A DNA stretch of 64,000 bases from an uncultured Vampirovibrio sp. (lineage in GTDB: Bacteria; Cyanobacteriota; Vampirovibrionia; Gastranaerophilales; Gastranaerophilaceae), in NCBI GenBank assembly GCA_910577515.1, contig CAJTLW010000003.1, positions 186,001 through 250,000 on the forward strand. The letters are read 5' to 3'. The translations under genes were made by a program, and so were the position numbers. This document shows, one piece after another, positions 1-8,782 of the stretch. Positions within the stretch are counted from its first letter, which is position 1; each line of letters begins with the position of its first letter. The notes beneath the pieces were generated by a model, which saw only the letters and a list, made by a program, of their open reading frames with translations, made no database searches and was not told the DNA's origin.

Positions 1-1
1 A

Positions 2-160
2 GATGAGCTTGAACTGGATGTCAAAAATGGCATATTAAAAGATGTGACAAAAGGCCTAGAGATTAAAATTACCCCTCTTCCTGATGTTATGATTAAACTC
101 TTAGGGGATGGCGGGCTTATTGAACACCTTAAAAAACATGGTGATTTTAGTCTTGTGTAA
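2..160 (+). CDS. 3-isopropylmalate dehydratase small-subunit family (LeuD-like), C-terminal end only
   Basis: The reading frame is open from the window edge to the TAA at 158-160, giving the last 52 residues. The end reads ITPLPDVMIKLLGDGGLIEHLKK, matching the usual LeuD/HacB tail pattern of a hydrophobic helix, (A/D)GGL and a Lys pair. In this family the small swivelling subunit pairs with an Fe-S large subunit to isomerise isopropylmalate, homocitrate or citrate. The next gene, 51 bases on, is an isocitrate/isopropylmalate-type dehydrogenase, so the pair probably does consecutive hydratase and oxidative decarboxylation steps. Which substrate is used cannot be told from this fragment. Confidence 0.7.
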   Translation, partial: DELELDVKNGILKDVTKGLEIKITPLPDVMIKLLGDGGLIEHLKKHGDFSLV

Positions 161-211
161 ATAATAAATTCCATAAATGGCATATATATTGATAATTGAT
201 AAGGGGATAAA

Positions 212-1213
212 ATGCACAATATAACATTAATTGAAGGAGATGGAATCGGGCCTGAAATAGCAGATGCTGTTGTAAAGATAATTGATGCAGCGGGTGTTAA
301 AATAAATTGGGACAGGCAAACTGCCGGCCTTGATGTTATAGAAAAAGAAGGTGTTCCCCTTCCAAACCGTGTAATTGAAAGCATAAAGAAAAATAAAATT
401 GCACTCAAGGCTCCTGTTACAACCCCTATCGGCAAGGGTTTTCGCTCTGTTAATGTTCAATTAAGACGCGAATTGGATTTATATGCAAATGTACGCCCAT
501 GTAAAAATATTGATGGCATCAAAACCCCTTTTAATGATGTGGATTTAGTTGTAATAAGGGAAAATACTGAAGATTTATATGCAGGAATTGAGCGAAAAGT
601 AGATGATGATACTATGGAAGCTATTAAGCTTATTACAAGAAAAGCAAGCACCAGAATTGTAAAATATGCTTTTGAATATGCTAAAAAAATGGGCAGAAAA
701 ACTGTATGGGCGGTTTCAAAAGCAAATATCTGCAAATTAACGGATGGCTTATTTTTGGAATGCGCGCGTGAAGTTGCAAAAGATTACCCTGAAATAGAAT
801 ATAAAGAAATTTTGGTGGATGCACTTTGTATGCAGCTTGTGCAAAATCCTTCAAAGTTTGATGTTTTAGTGCTTCCAAACCTTTACGGGGATATAGTTTC
901 AGACCTCACAGCAGGGCTTATAGGCGGCCTTGGTGTAGCACAGGGTGCAAATATAGGATTAGATGCTGCTGTATATGAGCCTGTTCATGGTTCAGCACCT
1001 GATATCAAAGGACAAAACCTTGCAAATCCTTCTGCACTTTTAATGTGTGCAATTGAAATGCTAAAAAATATTGATGAATTTGATGCTGCACAAAAAATTG
1101 AAAAAGCCTTATTTAAAACAATAAAAGAAGGCAGGGTTTTAACGCAGGATTTGGGCGGCTCTTCTAAAACCACCGAATTTAGGGATGAAATTATCAAAAA
1201 TCTTTCAATCTAA
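212..1213 (+). CDS. NAD-type isocitrate/isopropylmalate dehydrogenase family, probably isocitrate dehydrogenase
   Basis: 333 residues, the usual length of the short NAD-dependent class. The N-terminus has the IEGDGIGPEI signature. Substrate-loop residues lie in VQLRRELDLYANVRP (about residue 82), followed by DLVVIRENTEDLYAGIE. The metal and cofactor segments are NLYGDIVSDL (about 224) and EPVHGSAPDIKGQNLANP (about 256). The RENTEDLYAG loop and VHGSAPDI segment look more like NAD-isocitrate dehydrogenase than LeuB. The start is supported by AAGGGG six bases upstream. It probably makes 2-oxoglutarate for glutamate synthesis together with the preceding dehydratase. Homoisocitrate or isopropylmalate remain possible substrates. 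It converges with the following gene, overlapping by four bases. Confidence 0.82.
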   Translation: MHNITLIEGDGIGPEIADAVVKIIDAAGVKINWDRQTAGLDVIEKEGVPLPNRVIESIKKNKIALKAPVTTPIGKGFRSVNVQLRRELDLYANVRPCKNIDGIKTPFNDVDLVVIRENTEDLYAGIERKVDDDTMEAIKLITRKASTRIVKYAFEYAKKMGRKTVWAVSKANICKLTDGLFLECAREVAKDYPEIEYKEILVDALCMQLVQNPSKFDVLVLPNLYGDIVSDLTAGLIGGLGVAQGANIGLDAAVYEPVHGSAPDIKGQNLANPSALLMCAIEMLKNIDEFDAAQKIEKALFKTIKEGRVLTQDLGGSSKTTEFRDEIIKNLSI

Positions 1214-1857
1214 GCCCAAGCGCAAAACGCACGTGTATTTTTGCTCTCAACAAAAGCTATATAGCTGTCAAAATTTTCATTTGTTAAAAATTTTTCGCTT
1301 TTGCAGGGGTTTGCAGGTCTGTTTTGAAAAAGTTTGCTATTTTCCCAGAAGCCTTCATTAACGGAGTTTACTTTAATTGTGTCTATTCCCGTATTTTTTG
1401 CCTGTTGAACAATTTTTGAAACTAAAGTTTCCCCAACCCCTTTATGGCGTCTGGAAATTGATGTGCATATTTCATCCGGCGCAGCCTGAATATGCGATAT
1501 TATTGCAATATTTCCTTGTTCAAAGTCATCATACCCACTTATAACCTTTGCAAGGGCAAGTGTGTTTTCATATTTATCTTCAAGCCCGTAAACATGGACA
1601 TTATCAATTTCTCTGTTGGTGCCTTTAAAACTGTCTGCAATGTCATGTATGAAAGGTGCATTGTATCTCCAGAATCTTTCTATATCCCGAATTTTCATAG
1701 CATCTTTAGGGTCGTTTCGTTCATATTCAACAAAGGAACCATAATCCTTGAGGCCGTCAGTTCTCCTTATTTTGACGTCCGTATCAAGATATTTTTTGCA
1801 AAATGCGGTATTGTTATTTGCTTTATAAGAATTGTTATAAAAACTGCAGACTTCCAT
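1210..1857 (-). CDS. GNAT-family N-acetyltransferase
   Basis: 215 residues. The recognisable part is RRHKGVGETLVSKIVQQA near residue 137, which fits the acetyl-CoA pyrophosphate-binding motif A (R/Q-x-x-G-x-G/A) of GNAT enzymes. It is followed by a beta strand (DTIKVNSV) and an N-F aromatic segment. The first 90 residues are poorly conserved and rich in charged residues. No Sec signal or membrane segment is present. The acceptor is unknown; protein, small amine or antibiotic are all possible. It stands alone on the minus strand between isocitrate dehydrogenase and manC, and its stop overlaps the dehydrogenase stop. Confidence 0.6.
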   Translation of the reverse strand: MEVCSFYNNSYKANNNTAFCKKYLDTDVKIRRTDGLKDYGSFVEYERNDPKDAMKIRDIERFWRYNAPFIHDIADSFKGTNREIDNVHVYGLEDKYENTLALAKVISGYDDFEQGNIAIISHIQAAPDEICTSISRRHKGVGETLVSKIVQQAKNTGIDTIKVNSVNEGFWENSKLFQNRPANPCKSEKFLTNENFDSYIAFVESKNTRAFCAWA

Positions 1858-1920
1858 AAAAAATTCCTTTGGTAATTTATTGAAAGCCCCTGAAAAATAA
1901 AAATTGCCTTTTAAAATTTT

Positions 1921-3315
1921 TTAAGCTTTTACCCTGCCGTAAATATCTTTATATCTTATAATGTCTTCTTCAACAAGCTTATCGCCCTTTTGAACTTCAA
2001 TAATTTTTAGTTCTTCTTTGTAAGGGTTTGCAAGCGAATGCTTTACCTTAACAGGAATATCGATGCTTGAGCCGGGTTTTAATATGTAGTTTTTATTATC
2101 AAGTGTAACCCTTGCCGTGCCGGATAATACAACCCAGTGTTCACTTCTGAAATTGTGTGATTGCAAGCTCAATTGCCCGTGAGATGATACACAAATCATC
2201 TTTGTTAAATAACCTTCTCCTTGATTTAGTACAGTGTAATAGCCCCAAGGACGGTATACTGTTGTATGTACAAGGTGAGTATCATCCTTAATTTCTTTTA
2301 ATTTATCAAAAACTTTTTTAACATCCTGAGTTTTATCTTTTTTGCAGGCTAAAATCGCATCAGATGTTTCAACAAGGATAATATCATCTAAACCTACCCC
2401 TGCAACAAGCCTGTTTGAGCTGAATAATAAAGAATTTTTACAGTTTTCGGTTTGAATTGTGCCTATTTTAACGTTCCCATCTTTATCTTTTGAATTGATA
2501 TCATAAATGGCATCCCAGCTTCCAAGGTCGCTCCAGCCGCAATCCACAGGCACGTTTATAATATTTTTAGCTTTTTCCATAACGGCATAATCTACAGAAA
2601 TTGCAGGCATTTTATCAAATTTGGTAAATTCTATTGAGTCATTTTTTGCAAAATCAAATTCCTGAACAATTTTATAGATTTCAGGCGCAAACTGTTTTAA
2701 AGTTTCCATAAAAACAGATGCTTTAAACATAAATATGCCTGAATTCCAGAAATATTTTCCGCTTTTAACGTATTTTTCAGCCGTTTTTTTATCGGGTTTT
2801 TCCTTAAATTCTTCTACTTTAAATGAAAAATTATTATTTTTCTTTGAAGATTTTATATATCCATACCCTGTTTCAGGTGCATCAGGTTTTATCCCAAATG
2901 TTACGATATATCCTTCTTCTGCAAGCCCTTTAGCACTTTCTACACTTTTTTTGAAAGCTTTTTCATCCTTTATAAGGTGGTCTGAAGGAACAACAAGTAT
3001 CACATCATCCTTGCCTTTATCGAGCAAATATTTAACAGAAACACTTATGGCAGGTGCTGTATTTTTTTGTGATGGTTCAGACAATAAAAGAGGGTCTTTT
3101 GAAATGCTTGATAGCTGTGTTTTAACGTCGCTATAGTGTTTAGCATTTGTGATGCTTAAAATGTTTTTTTCATCCATAAGGCTTAAAAGCCTTAAATAAG
3201 TCATTTCTAAAAGGCTTTTGTCGGTGTTAATTTTCAAAAGCTGTTTTGGATACAATTCTCTGGATAATGGCCAAAGTCTTGAACCGCTGCCGCCGGCTAA
3301 AATAATACCGTACAT
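1921..3315 (-). CDS. manC: Mannose-1-phosphate guanylyltransferase / mannose-6-phosphate isomerase
   Basis: 464 residues, the normal size of the bifunctional ManC/AlgA type. The N-terminus has the nucleotidyltransferase signature LAGGSGSRLWPLSRELYPKQ, and VVPSDHLI and EKPDKKTAEKYV lie further on. The C-terminal 120 residues form a type II phosphomannose isomerase cupin, starting RPWGYYTVLNQGEGY and containing LSLQSHNFRSEHWVV. The enzyme makes GDP-mannose in the cytoplasm for surface glycans. GAGGAAG lies just upstream of the ATG. The phosphohexomutase at 43.6 kb could supply mannose-1-phosphate, and the RmlD-like reductase is the next gene upstream. Confidence 0.93.
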   Translation of the reverse strand: MYGIILAGGSGSRLWPLSRELYPKQLLKINTDKSLLEMTYLRLLSLMDEKNILSITNAKHYSDVKTQLSSISKDPLLLSEPSQKNTAPAISVSVKYLLDKGKDDVILVVPSDHLIKDEKAFKKSVESAKGLAEEGYIVTFGIKPDAPETGYGYIKSSKKNNNFSFKVEEFKEKPDKKTAEKYVKSGKYFWNSGIFMFKASVFMETLKQFAPEIYKIVQEFDFAKNDSIEFTKFDKMPAISVDYAVMEKAKNIINVPVDCGWSDLGSWDAIYDINSKDKDGNVKIGTIQTENCKNSLLFSSNRLVAGVGLDDIILVETSDAILACKKDKTQDVKKVFDKLKEIKDDTHLVHTTVYRPWGYYTVLNQGEGYLTKMICVSSHGQLSLQSHNFRSEHWVVLSGTARVTLDNKNYILKPGSSIDIPVKVKHSLANPYKEELKIIEVQKGDKLVEEDIIRYKDIYGRVKA

Positions 3316-3538
3316 AAAACTTCCTCTTTAAATCTAAATCCCGTTAGTTAATTATACAATAAAATCTTGCGCCATACAAATACATTACGGTTGTTTAAGA
3401 TAAATAAAGGATTTATTCTGCATTGGAACAATATAAAATAAGTTTATTATATTGTAGTTTGAAATATTATTTATAATCGCCCTCGACATCTACCCGACAA
3501 AATATTAGTTTATTGCGAGGTAGAAAGGAAAAAGAAAA

Positions 3539-3619
3539 ATGGACAAGATGATGTTCATTAAAAAAGCCCTGCAATATGCAAGGCTCTTAATTGACCTAGT
3601 TTTGTTGCTACTTTTCTAG
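3539..3619 (+). CDS. Putative 26-residue hydrophobic peptide (type I toxin-like)
   Basis: Starting at the ATG at 3539, a 26-codon frame gives MDKMMFIKKALQYARLLIDL followed by VLLLLF: a short basic amphipathic head and a hydrophobic tail able to span a membrane. GAGGTAGAAAGGA precedes the start. Seven bases after the stop comes an 11-bp hairpin with a GAAA loop. The layout resembles type I toxin peptides such as ShoB or Ibs, but no homologue can be confirmed here and the frame is short enough to occur by chance in a structured RNA. No antisense antitoxin promoter was clearly identified. Confidence 0.35.
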   Translation: MDKMMFIKKALQYARLLIDLVLLLLF

Positions 3620-3625
3620 GGCAGG

Positions 3626-3651
3626 AACGGTGAGGCGAAAGCCTTGCCGTT
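3626..3651 (+). terminator. Perfect 11-bp GNRA-loop hairpin after the small peptide frame
   Basis: AACGGTGAGGC and GCCTTGCCGTT pair completely, with two G-U wobbles, around a GAAA loop. The following run (TTTCTTACTAT) is a weak U-tract, so it may be a terminator or part of a structured RNA. The rest of the 379-base gap at 3316-3694 holds a second imperfect hairpin (AGCC-TGC / GCA-GGCT, 3564-3585) and a TATAAT at 3471. Confidence 0.5.
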
Positions 3652-3694
3652 TCTTACTATAATTATAAACCAATTTAACATTTTTTCAAGACAT

Positions 3695-4513
3695 CTATCT
3701 TTCAAGGAGATATTTTTCCAGAGATTCTTCCCAGTTTGGAAGTGCATTGGAACTATCTAAAACACTGTATTTCGGGCGTTTTGCAGGGCGCGGAAAATCA
3801 CTTTTTTCAATAGATGTTACATTTATATTTCTTTTTTTAATCTCGAAAATTTTCCTTGTAAAATCAGACCAGCTGGCTTCTCCCGATGACGCCAGATGAT
3901 ATGTGCCAAAATCAGGTTTTTCATTTATGATTTCAATAATTTTATTGCATAAATCTTTTGTCCAGGTTGGGGCTAAAATCTGGTCATCCACAACGCTTAT
4001 TGAATTTGAAAGCATTGAAAAAGTTATCATCGTATCAACATAGTTTTTTCCGCCCTTGCCATAGAGCATACTTGTTCTTAAGATGTAATGTTTTTTTAAT
4101 TTTCTGATTTCTTCTTCACCCTTTAATTTTGAAAGCCCGTAAACATTAAGAGGGTTTGTCTCATCAGTTGTTTTATAAGGCGTTTTTTTATTGCCGTCAA
4201 ATACTGAATCAGAACTTATATAAACAATAGGAACATCAAGCTTTTTGGCTATTTGTGCCATATTTTTTGTGCCTGTATGATTGACATTCATTGCTTCTTT
4301 TTTTGAAACTTCTGCCTGGTCAATATTCGTATAGGCGGCAAGGTGGATGATTAAATCAAGGCTTACTTTGTCTATAATTTCATTTGCAAGTTTTTTATTT
4401 GTAATATCAAAAATTTTAGAGTTTGTTGCCCAAAATTGATGTCCTTCTTTTTCTAATACAGGACATAATTCCTGCCCTAATAAGCCCGTTGCTCCTGTTA
4501 CAAGTATTTTCAT
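3695..4513 (-). CDS. dTDP-4-dehydrorhamnose reductase-like SDR (RmlD family)
   Basis: 272 residues. The Rossmann glycine motif GATGLLGQEL starts at residue 7. The catalytic pair lies in YGLSKLKGE (Tyr-x3-Lys, about residue 127) with an upstream SSDSVFDG strand. The end has the RmlD-type PRPAKRPKYSVLD segment that contacts the sugar nucleotide. The usual product is dTDP-L-rhamnose, made in the cytoplasm for cell-surface glycans. The rmlA, rmlB and rmlC genes are not in the window, so a related sugar nucleotide substrate is possible. manC lies downstream on the same strand, beyond the small-peptide gap. Confidence 0.8.
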   Translation of the reverse strand: MKILVTGATGLLGQELCPVLEKEGHQFWATNSKIFDITNKKLANEIIDKVSLDLIIHLAAYTNIDQAEVSKKEAMNVNHTGTKNMAQIAKKLDVPIVYISSDSVFDGNKKTPYKTTDETNPLNVYGLSKLKGEEEIRKLKKHYILRTSMLYGKGGKNYVDTMITFSMLSNSISVVDDQILAPTWTKDLCNKIIEIINEKPDFGTYHLASSGEASWSDFTRKIFEIKKRNINVTSIEKSDFPRPAKRPKYSVLDSSNALPNWEESLEKYLLER

Positions 4514-4631
4514 AAAAAATTGCCATTCCTAAAAGATTATAAAGACAAATCTAAAAAATTTTTATTAAGGGGAAAAATTATCCATCTAAACTTGCCTTTT
4601 TGTTTAATAATTTTGTATCAAAAAATTATGG

Positions 4632-4637
4632 TAAAAT
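4632..4637 (+). promoter_or_regulatory. Extended -10 promoter, probable leaderless start
   Basis: TATGGTAAAAT has a TGn extension and TAAAAT ending seven bases before the ATG at 4645. No Shine-Dalgarno sequence lies between them, so transcription would begin at or next to the start codon. Confidence 0.45.
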
Positions 4638-4644
4638 CAATACT

Positions 4645-6495
4645 ATGAAAAAAATACTTTACATAATATTTATATTGTTTTTATTTACACTTCTCCTAAA
4701 AGGCTGCCTGAAACAGGATATGGGCTATGATGAGCCTTCAAAATTTACTGATGCAAGACCTTTGGATGTTATAGAGTATAATCTTCCTCCGTTTGAAACA
4801 AAAACCATAGATGGAGTGGACTATTTGGTATCGCGTGGCGAGGTTGGCAAATATGGTGGCGATTTTGTAACATCTACGATAGGCGAAGGCCCGAAAACCT
4901 TTAACCCCTTTAATACAAATGATGCAACATCATCCCAAATGGCAGGCTTAATGTATGACGGACTTTTGTCAACTGATGCTTTCACTGGAGATGTTACTCT
5001 TCGAATGGCAAAAAGATTAAACATTTTGCCTGATGATATGACCTATATTATAGAGTTAAGACACGGCCTAAAGTGGTCGGATGGCAGGGAAATAACCGCA
5101 GATGATGTTGTCTTTACTTATAATGATATTGTTTTTTCAGGATACGGTGATACAAGCACACGTGATGCGCTTTATGTTGACGGGAAACTTCCAACTGTAG
5201 AAAAATTGGATAAATACACTGTAAAATTCAGAACGCCTGTTCCATTTGCACCGTTTTTAAGGAATTTGTCAATGTCTATTGCTCCAAAACACATCTTTAA
5301 ACCTGCTGTAGATAAAGGTAAAGAATACTTTAGAGGCTTTTATTCCACAACAACTAAGCCCTCTGATTTTGTAGTTTCAGGCGCTTTTAAGTTAAGAGAA
5401 TATATTCCTGCCCAAAGGGTGGTTTTTGAACGCAATCCTGATTACTATGTGATAGATAAGAATGGAAACAAATTGCCCTATCTTGACCGTTGGATAATGC
5501 TTATTGTGGGTGATTTAAACAATGATATTTTAAAATTTGAAGCGGAAGAAACCGACACGACAACAATCCCCGGGTCTATGGCTTCAAGATACCGCGAATT
5601 TGAAAAAAAATCGGATTACACCCTTTATAATTTAGGGCCTACCACAAATACATCTTTCATTATTTTTAATATGAATACAAGGAAAAATAAAAAAGGTGAA
5701 TTTTATATTGACCCTGTAAAACAGCTTTGGTTTAATGATGAGAATTTTAGAAAGGCAATAGATTGGGCAATAGATAGAGAAAGCCTTGTTTTAAATGTAT
5801 TATCCGGTGTCGGACAGCCTCTTTATACGGCAGAAAGCATTACGAGCATTTTTATAAATGATGAAATAGCAAAAGGGCATTCGCAAGATATTGAATATGC
5901 TAAAGAATTGCTTTTAAAATCAGGTTTTAAACTAAAAGATGGTATTTTGTATGATAAATACGGCAATAGGGTAGAATTTGAACTTTTGACAAATGCCGGA
6001 AATACACAAAGAGAAGCAACCGGTGTAAGTATAAAGGAAGACTTGTCAAAGCTTGGTATAAAAGTTAATTTTAAACCGATAGAATTTAACACCCTTGTAA
6101 ACAGAATAACAAATACCCTTGATTATGAAGCAGCTATTATGTCTTTAACAGGAAATCCTCTTGAGCCGCATTCAGGTAATAATGTATGGCGCTCAGACGG
6201 CACTTTACACATTTTTAACCAACGTTCCGAAAATGATATGAAATCAACCGATAAATTACTTCCTTTTGAAAAGGAATTGAATGAAATATTCGATAAGGCA
6301 AAAATTCAAACCGATGTACAAAAAAGAAAAGAGTTGTATAATAGATATCAACAGATAGTGGCAGAACATAACCCTGTTATATATCTTTACAGCCCTGTAA
6401 ATATAGTTGCGATAAGAAATAAATTTAAAAATATTTATCCAACACAACTTGGCGGTACTGTTCATAATATTGAAGAAATTTATATAGACAAATAA
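4645..6495 (+). CDS. Extracellular solute-binding lipoprotein, family 5 (peptide/nickel type)
   Basis: 616 residues from the ATG at 4645, chosen because it starts the signal peptide; an in-frame ATG 45 bases upstream adds a non-signal stretch. MKKILYIIFILFLFTLLLKGC is a lipoprotein signal with a lipobox ending at Cys21. The mature part has the SBP_bac_5 features: LRHGLKWSDGREITADDVVF (about 140), FKLREYIPAQRVVFERNPDYY, the RKAIDWAIDRESL helix and a C-terminal KELYNRYQQI helix. It should capture oligopeptides for an Opp-type importer. An OppF-type ATPase is at 11.4 kb, but no permease is in the window. It is followed 15 bases later by a SIMPL gene. Confidence 0.85.
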   Translation: MKKILYIIFILFLFTLLLKGCLKQDMGYDEPSKFTDARPLDVIEYNLPPFETKTIDGVDYLVSRGEVGKYGGDFVTSTIGEGPKTFNPFNTNDATSSQMAGLMYDGLLSTDAFTGDVTLRMAKRLNILPDDMTYIIELRHGLKWSDGREITADDVVFTYNDIVFSGYGDTSTRDALYVDGKLPTVEKLDKYTVKFRTPVPFAPFLRNLSMSIAPKHIFKPAVDKGKEYFRGFYSTTTKPSDFVVSGAFKLREYIPAQRVVFERNPDYYVIDKNGNKLPYLDRWIMLIVGDLNNDILKFEAEETDTTTIPGSMASRYREFEKKSDYTLYNLGPTTNTSFIIFNMNTRKNKKGEFYIDPVKQLWFNDENFRKAIDWAIDRESLVLNVLSGVGQPLYTAESITSIFINDEIAKGHSQDIEYAKELLLKSGFKLKDGILYDKYGNRVEFELLTNAGNTQREATGVSIKEDLSKLGIKVNFKPIEFNTLVNRITNTLDYEAAIMSLTGNPLEPHSGNNVWRSDGTLHIFNQRSENDMKSTDKLLPFEKELNEIFDKAKIQTDVQKRKELYNRYQQIVAEHNPVIYLYSPVNIVAIRNKFKNIYPTQLGGTVHNIEEIYIDK

Positions 6496-6510
6496 AGGAA
6501 GAGGCATTTT

Positions 6511-7248
6511 ATGTTTGAAAAGGTGGCAAGAATACAAATTGTAGTGTTTGCAATAATTTTAGGGTTGAGTTTAATCTTTGCCTTTGTTTTTGGTGCAAAA
6601 TTAATATCAAATAATTTTTCAAAAGATGAAATAACGGTAACAGGTTCAGCCAGTGAAATTGTAACTTCAGATTCAGGTGTTTGGAGATTTCAAATCAAAA
6701 CCGAAAGTCTTTCAAGGGCCGAAGGGTATAGGGCGTTGTCAAGTCAGAAACCTGTTGTTATCCAATTTTTAAAATCAAAAGGCATAAAAGATAATGAAAT
6801 TGAGTTTCTTGGCATGAATAATTATGCAAAATATAAAACTTCTCCAAATGGTTATTCAACACAAGAAATTGCAGGATATACTTATGAACAAACTGTAAAA
6901 ATTAATTCTAAAGATGTTGAATTAATTAAAAAACTTCACCTTGAAATCCCTTCATTGATTGAAAAAGGTATTGTCATAAATTCATTTGAACCAAATTATT
7001 TATATTCAGGCCTTGCAGATAAAAAGGCTGAACTTTTGCAAAAAGCAACAGCTGACGCTAAATTTAGAGCAAAAGAAATGTTGAGGGCAACAGGAAACAG
7101 AGTAGGCAAAATTCGCTCTGTTAGAATGGGCGTTTTTCAAATAACTCCGCCTGATTCAAATGAAGTTTCAGATTGGGGTATAAATGATACATCTTCAATT
7201 GAAAAGAAGGTCACAGCCGTATCAAATGTGGTATTTGGTATAAGATAA
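6511..7248 (+). CDS. SIMPL-domain (DUF541) membrane-anchored protein
   Basis: 245 residues. A hydrophobic helix, IQIVVFAIILGLSLIFAFVF, at residues 9-28 acts as an anchor or uncleaved signal. The rest matches the SIMPL/YggE fold: EITVTGSASEIVTSDSGVWR at the start, a central FLGMNNYAKYK strand, and an ADAKFRAKEMLRATGNRVG helix near residue 185. Family members are periplasmic or surface proteins linked to stress in Escherichia coli (YggE), but their molecular job is unclear. GGAAGAGG lies upstream of the ATG and the gene is probably co-transcribed with the solute-binding lipoprotein. A second SIMPL gene is at 24.9 kb. Confidence 0.8.
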   Translation: MFEKVARIQIVVFAIILGLSLIFAFVFGAKLISNNFSKDEITVTGSASEIVTSDSGVWRFQIKTESLSRAEGYRALSSQKPVVIQFLKSKGIKDNEIEFLGMNNYAKYKTSPNGYSTQEIAGYTYEQTVKINSKDVELIKKLHLEIPSLIEKGIVINSFEPNYLYSGLADKKAELLQKATADAKFRAKEMLRATGNRVGKIRSVRMGVFQITPPDSNEVSDWGINDTSSIEKKVTAVSNVVFGIR

Positions 7249-7265
7249 AGAAATATTTAAACAAT

Positions 7266-7301
7266 AAAAAAGGTGTGCTATATATTTGAGCGCACCTTTT
7301 T
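7266..7301. terminator. Bidirectional terminator between SIMPL and Mur-ligase genes
   Basis: AAAAAGGTG(T)GC and GC(G)CACCTTTTT pair around an AU-rich loop and leave A/T tracts on both sides, so it can end transcription from either convergent gene. Confidence 0.8.
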
Positions 7302-7306
7302 AATTG

Positions 7307-8782
7307 TTAATTTTCAAATACATTTTTTAATGTAATTCTTACATCTTCATACCTTATAACAGGGTCAATCCCTTGTCCTTTCATAAGAAATGCCTGATTT
7401 TCCCCTAAAGTGTCTATTATATATTTTACAAAAGGTTCATCTTTTCCTAAAGACTTTGGTTTGTCATAATATTTTACCTGAATATCGGGGGCATGTTCTT
7501 TTAAATATTCATATACAACCTTAGCCTCCGGCTCTAGGCAAATAACCTCTTTTAAAGGCTGTTTTGCTATAAATTCGGCTAAATCGGTATGCACTTTTTT
7601 CTCATGGTTTCCTAAAGAACGTATTCCGCTTATTGCAATGCGTTTGTTTTCAATGTCTTTATAAAGGTTTACAAATGTACTGATGCAGGATATCATCGTC
7701 TCATAGCTCGGGTTATTCGGGCAATCTGATACAAATGTTGTTCCGTTAAAGTTATCTATGTTCCATCTGCTTCCGACACTCTGGAATTTTGCCAATCCAT
7801 TTTTAATATCGTTGTATGTCATGCCAAAGCTTTTTGCAACTTCAATTGCTTTCATTGCATTGTTTATTTGGTGTGTTCCAACAACCGGAATTTCATATTC
7901 ATTTTTCTTATAAATAAACGTTGAGCCGTTTTTATCGCTTTTTATAAGCTTGTAATCCCCTTCTTTTGTATATACTTTTTTGCAATTATATTTAGCGCTT
8001 GCTCTTCTTATTTCGGGGCTGTCATTTAATACGGCAGTATTATTTGTATGCAGACAGGTTAAAAGCTCACATTTTTGCTCTGCAATGCCATCCAGGCTTT
8101 TAAATATTCCAAGATTTTCAGTTCCAACTTTGGTTACAACTGCAGCATCAGGCGTTAATAATTCAGAGAATATTCTCGGGTATCCTCTGTTTGCACCGCT
8201 GCATTCAAATAAAAGAAAATCAACATCGTTATCTGCTTCAATTATTTTATGGTTAGTTCTAAATCTAAGGTTTACCATGGCTTCGCCCCGATAAACCTTA
8301 TATTTTTCTTTTAAAATAGCGTAAATCATTTCTGTTGTTGAAGTTTTTCCAACAGAGCCTGTTACTGTTATCACCTTAACATCTTTTATAAATTTATTTT
8401 TAAGAGTGTATCTTGCAAGTTCAAATATAGCCTGCAGGGTATCGGGGGTCATAATTATAAAATCAATTTTATCTTTATATTGTTCAATAATTTCAAATAA
8501 AAGGTTAAAATATTTTTCTTCTTTTAATCTTATTTCATCAAAGAAAAACCCTCTGGCACCGTTACTTATGGCTTTTTTGATTGAATAAAAAGCATCTGAG
8601 ATATTATCATTTATAGGAATTTTAAACGGAAGAAAAATAGGGTTAGCTTTATTTTTAGATTTTAATGTTACCTGCTCAAGTAATATCGTTGGTTCATATT
8701 CCTTTTCAAAAATATCATCTGAATTTTTATAAAAAACATAGGAAGATGTATTTTGTAAAATCTCTTCTAAACTATAACGCAT
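7307..8782 (-). CDS. Mur ligase family protein (MurF-like ATP-dependent amide ligase)
   Basis: 491 residues. The central ATP site is VTGSVGKTSTTEMIYAIL (about residue 140). It is followed by LLFECSGANRGYP, VVTKVGTENLG (the Mur KIGxxHL-type strand) and VPVVGTHQINNAMKAIEVA (the H-x2-N-A motif, about 300). The C-terminal ligase domain has VGSRWNIDNFNGTTFVSDCPNN and KRIAISGIRSLG. The closest fold is MurF, but the substrate-binding N-terminus and the end (MKGQGIDPVIRYEDVRI) differ from true MurF, so the acceptor may not be murein. It lies immediately after a degenerate paralogue and a CapA gene on the same strand, suggesting a role in an amide-linked polymer. Confidence 0.72.
   Translation of the reverse strand: MRYSLEEILQNTSSYVFYKNSDDIFEKEYEPTILLEQVTLKSKNKANPIFLPFKIPINDNISDAFYSIKKAISNGARGFFFDEIRLKEEKYFNLLFEIIEQYKDKIDFIIMTPDTLQAIFELARYTLKNKFIKDVKVITVTGSVGKTSTTEMIYAILKEKYKVYRGEAMVNLRFRTNHKIIEADNDVDFLLFECSGANRGYPRIFSELLTPDAAVVTKVGTENLGIFKSLDGIAEQKCELLTCLHTNNTAVLNDSPEIRRASAKYNCKKVYTKEGDYKLIKSDKNGSTFIYKKNEYEIPVVGTHQINNAMKAIEVAKSFGMTYNDIKNGLAKFQSVGSRWNIDNFNGTTFVSDCPNNPSYETMISCISTFVNLYKDIENKRIAISGIRSLGNHEKKVHTDLAEFIAKQPLKEVICLEPEAKVVYEYLKEHAPDIQVKYYDKPKSLGKDEPFVKYIIDTLGENQAFLMKGQGIDPVIRYEDVRITLKNVFEN

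Noticed and set aside
4600..4644. Fifteen-residue N-terminal extension of the solute-binding protein
   Set aside because: It would bury the lipoprotein signal and overlaps the extended -10 element.
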